Shown piece by piece: positions 62,279 to 64,000 of a DNA stretch of 64,000 nucleotides. Under the pieces are notes generated by a model. That model was not told the DNA's origin. It ran no database searches and saw only the letters and a program-made list of their open reading frames with translations. Position 1 is the stretch's first letter. Every line of letters begins with the position of its first letter. Origin of the DNA: Anoplolepis gracilipes (lineage: Eukaryota > Arthropoda > Insecta > Hymenoptera > Formicidae). The stretch covers positions 8,392,031 to 8,456,030 of the forward strand of contig NC_132986.1 of the NCBI RefSeq assembly GCF_047496725.1. The letters run 5' to 3'. The position numbers and the translations under genes were made by a program.

Positions 62279-62380
62279 CATTTTCTAAACCGATTAGAAA
62301 TAATTATATCGGCAAATCGCCAACGGCTAGAAAATCGAAGACATTTGCGACGATTCGATCTCGCGGTTTATGTTGATTTT
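62279..62380 (+). repeat. duplicated non-coding block, copy 2
   Basis: See copy 1; contains ATTTTCTAAACCGATTAG and AAATCGCCAACGG, then a segment like copy 1. Confidence 0.6.
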
Positions 62381-64000
62381 ATTAACGTGCAACGTCTGAT
62401 TGGCAAATGGTGAAAATGGTTCTAATTAATGCGTCTATGACACGCTCGTGAATCTGTTAATCTATCATAGGCTGGCAGATATACATATACTATATTGATG
62501 GTTGCTCAGGTACCGTGGGACGAAATTATAATGCTCTCCAAGTCTGACTGCTTTACGGCACTTAAAATTAAATTCCACAAATGGCACGGTGCGTAAAACA
62601 CACACGCGTCGATACATTTACCATAACGCAAAACACGCGCGCTCGCCTTTATCGCCCGTTATTTACCGCGTCCGCTTCGGCTCTCGCGAGGAAACGCGAG
62701 ATAAATTTTCAATCTACGAAGCACGTAATGACAGTAATCAGTCTCCCACTCACCGCGGCGGAAGCTTTGCATGAAAAGACCGCCTGCGAAATTGACAAAC
62801 GCGCGCGCACGCGCGACCGAGCGCGCGATTCGGATGGATTTGAAAGTTTCAATTAAAAGGAGACTCCCTCGCGCAAGAAGTTTCTCTGCGATAGATCACG
62901 TATTTCATTATGGTCCACATGTGCGGCGCACATATACGATTCTCGTTACACGGACGAACGATTGGTAAGGCCGTAAGCGTCTTCCTTTTGCTCTATGTCT
63001 CTGCGCTTGCAGAATAGTCGCCTGCGACGTAAAAGTGGAACGAGGCTTCTGCGTGCGCGTCTCTTCGCTTACGACGCGCGCAATTCCCGTCGCCGAGACA
63101 CCTACAAACTATTTTACGAGCTGGTAATGGCATAATCCACACCGCCCACTCTTTATCATTACTCTTTCTCTCACCTGGATGCGAGATGGTGGCTTTCATG
63201 CGCTTAGATGCGCAGTCGACGCGCCTTCGAGATCAGAGACGCGCGAAGCACGCGATTCTGCTTTTGTTTACGTTTGAAAAATCTTTAGCAAAGTTATGTT
63301 ATCGCCTCTAACCATCTCATGTGTCTTTACACTTGAAACAACAAACAATGAAAACGACTTTCCTAATATTGGAAATGCAGTTAATGATAATTACATTGAC
63401 AATTAGACATGCCAGTTGTCTATAGCTATTTGCTCCGCAATTGCGCGCATTATCGAAGAGAAATTTTACATTGCATTGCACTATCGCTGTAAATGTCAAC
63501 TTACGAGGAAAGATTAGAGCGCATGAAAAGATTCGAATTTGCAGAATCGCCGCGGGGGTGTTGGTCTATGGTTAATTCTCGCCGCGATAACGAACTTGCT
63601 AAATTTACACGGCAACTTGCAATTTACTGACTTTCTCGAGTGCGTCATTACTCTATCGATCGTATGTCAAGCTGGAAACACGTGCTTACTTGCAATCTCG
63701 CCCGGACGCAAAATGCTCGCTCGCGCTTTTCGCATCGCGTCGTTTCGTGCGCATGGAAACTATGGAAAGTGCGAGTTATCTCGCCGTCTTTGGCTTACAA
63801 TGTGTATAGGGGACACGACGTTCGCGAGCCGAAGACTTTCGAACGTTATAGCGAGAAGGAATTCCTATTATGTGCAACGTTAATGAGCGCGACTGGTCTG
63901 ATTGTGAGTGTGAATGATAAATATTTCAAGTCAGGACTGGATCAAATCCATGATCTCAAAGATTTACTGTTCCACAAAGGCTTATTATAAATTATACAAA

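Larger units (their letters stand above)
56120..64000. other. non-coding right end (possible large first intron)
   Basis: No coding region is supported on either strand. It alternates AT-rich and CpG-rich patches (57050-57340, 57820-58180, 60740-61000, 61280-61780, 62560-63280, 63540-63850), as regulatory first introns of developmental genes often do (inference). It holds several microsatellites, a poly(A/T) run and two similar blocks at 61503-61600 and 62279-62380. Confidence 0.45.

Noticed and set aside
62581..63990. Several 60-116 codon open frames at the right end
   Set aside because: Arg/Thr-rich frames in CpG-rich DNA, overlapping on both strands, without a domain or splice context.
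1..64000. tRNA and rRNA genes
   Set aside because: No cloverleaf with the A and B box spacing and no rRNA-like sequence was noticed by eye; a covariance search would be decisive.

Overview
The window is nuclear DNA of an insect, most likely a hymenopteran (bee, ant or wasp). All genes have short GT-AG introns (about 60-900 bp), the DNA is AT-rich with many (TA)n and (CA)n tracts, CpG is not depleted in the GC-rich patches, and the proteins are animal and insect specific (pro-resilin, ZAD zinc finger, insect C-type lectin). No rRNA, tRNA, CRISPR or prokaryotic feature was seen. Assignment to ants in particular is inference. All gene models were spliced by hand from the sequence; each listed model keeps reading frame through every junction and ends in a stop codon.

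Regions 1-31 kb: an AT-rich leader with a Tc1/mariner-type MITE and small foldbacks, then NDUFA2 (+), PUDP (-), a ZAD/C2H2 zinc-finger gene (-), a secreted C-type lectin (+), PIN4 (-), a 4.8 kb repeat-rich spacer, CBS (+), a long foldback element, TRAPPC6 (-), CDK20 (+) and mitochondrial ribosomal protein mL37 (-).

Regions 31-51 kb: HACD (-), GDE1 (+), a dystrotelin-like gene (-), RIOK1 (+), an XRCC3-type RAD51 paralogue (+), RPUSD1 (-) and pro-resilin (+). Most are single-copy housekeeping genes: complex I, mitochondrial ribosome, pseudouridine metabolism, very-long-chain fatty acid synthesis, 40S maturation, homologous recombination, vesicle tethering and ciliary kinase. They sit head-to-head or tail-to-tail with little space between them, and this is not an operon. 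Neighbours share no obvious pathway, although PUDP (pseudouridine-5'-phosphatase) and RPUSD1 (a predicted pseudouridine synthase) both concern pseudouridine.

Region 51.3-64 kb: no supportable protein-coding gene. It is more GC- and CpG-rich, with a GC-rich putative 5' UTR exon that carries a CGG run and ends in a strong splice donor at 56119, plus a tandem duplication and a pair of similar non-coding blocks. It looks like the promoter and first intron of a large gene lying to the right.

I did not find a clearly new biological system. The most interesting items are the dystrotelin-like gene, a pre-miRNA-like hairpin at 40.03-40.15 kb, a near-perfect 32-bp hairpin at 1.5 kb, a PIN4-upstream sequence found inverted 3.5 kb away, a splice donor inside a hairpin stem in RIOK1, a possible 6-nt microexon in the lectin gene and the duplicated non-coding block at 61.5 and 62.3 kb.
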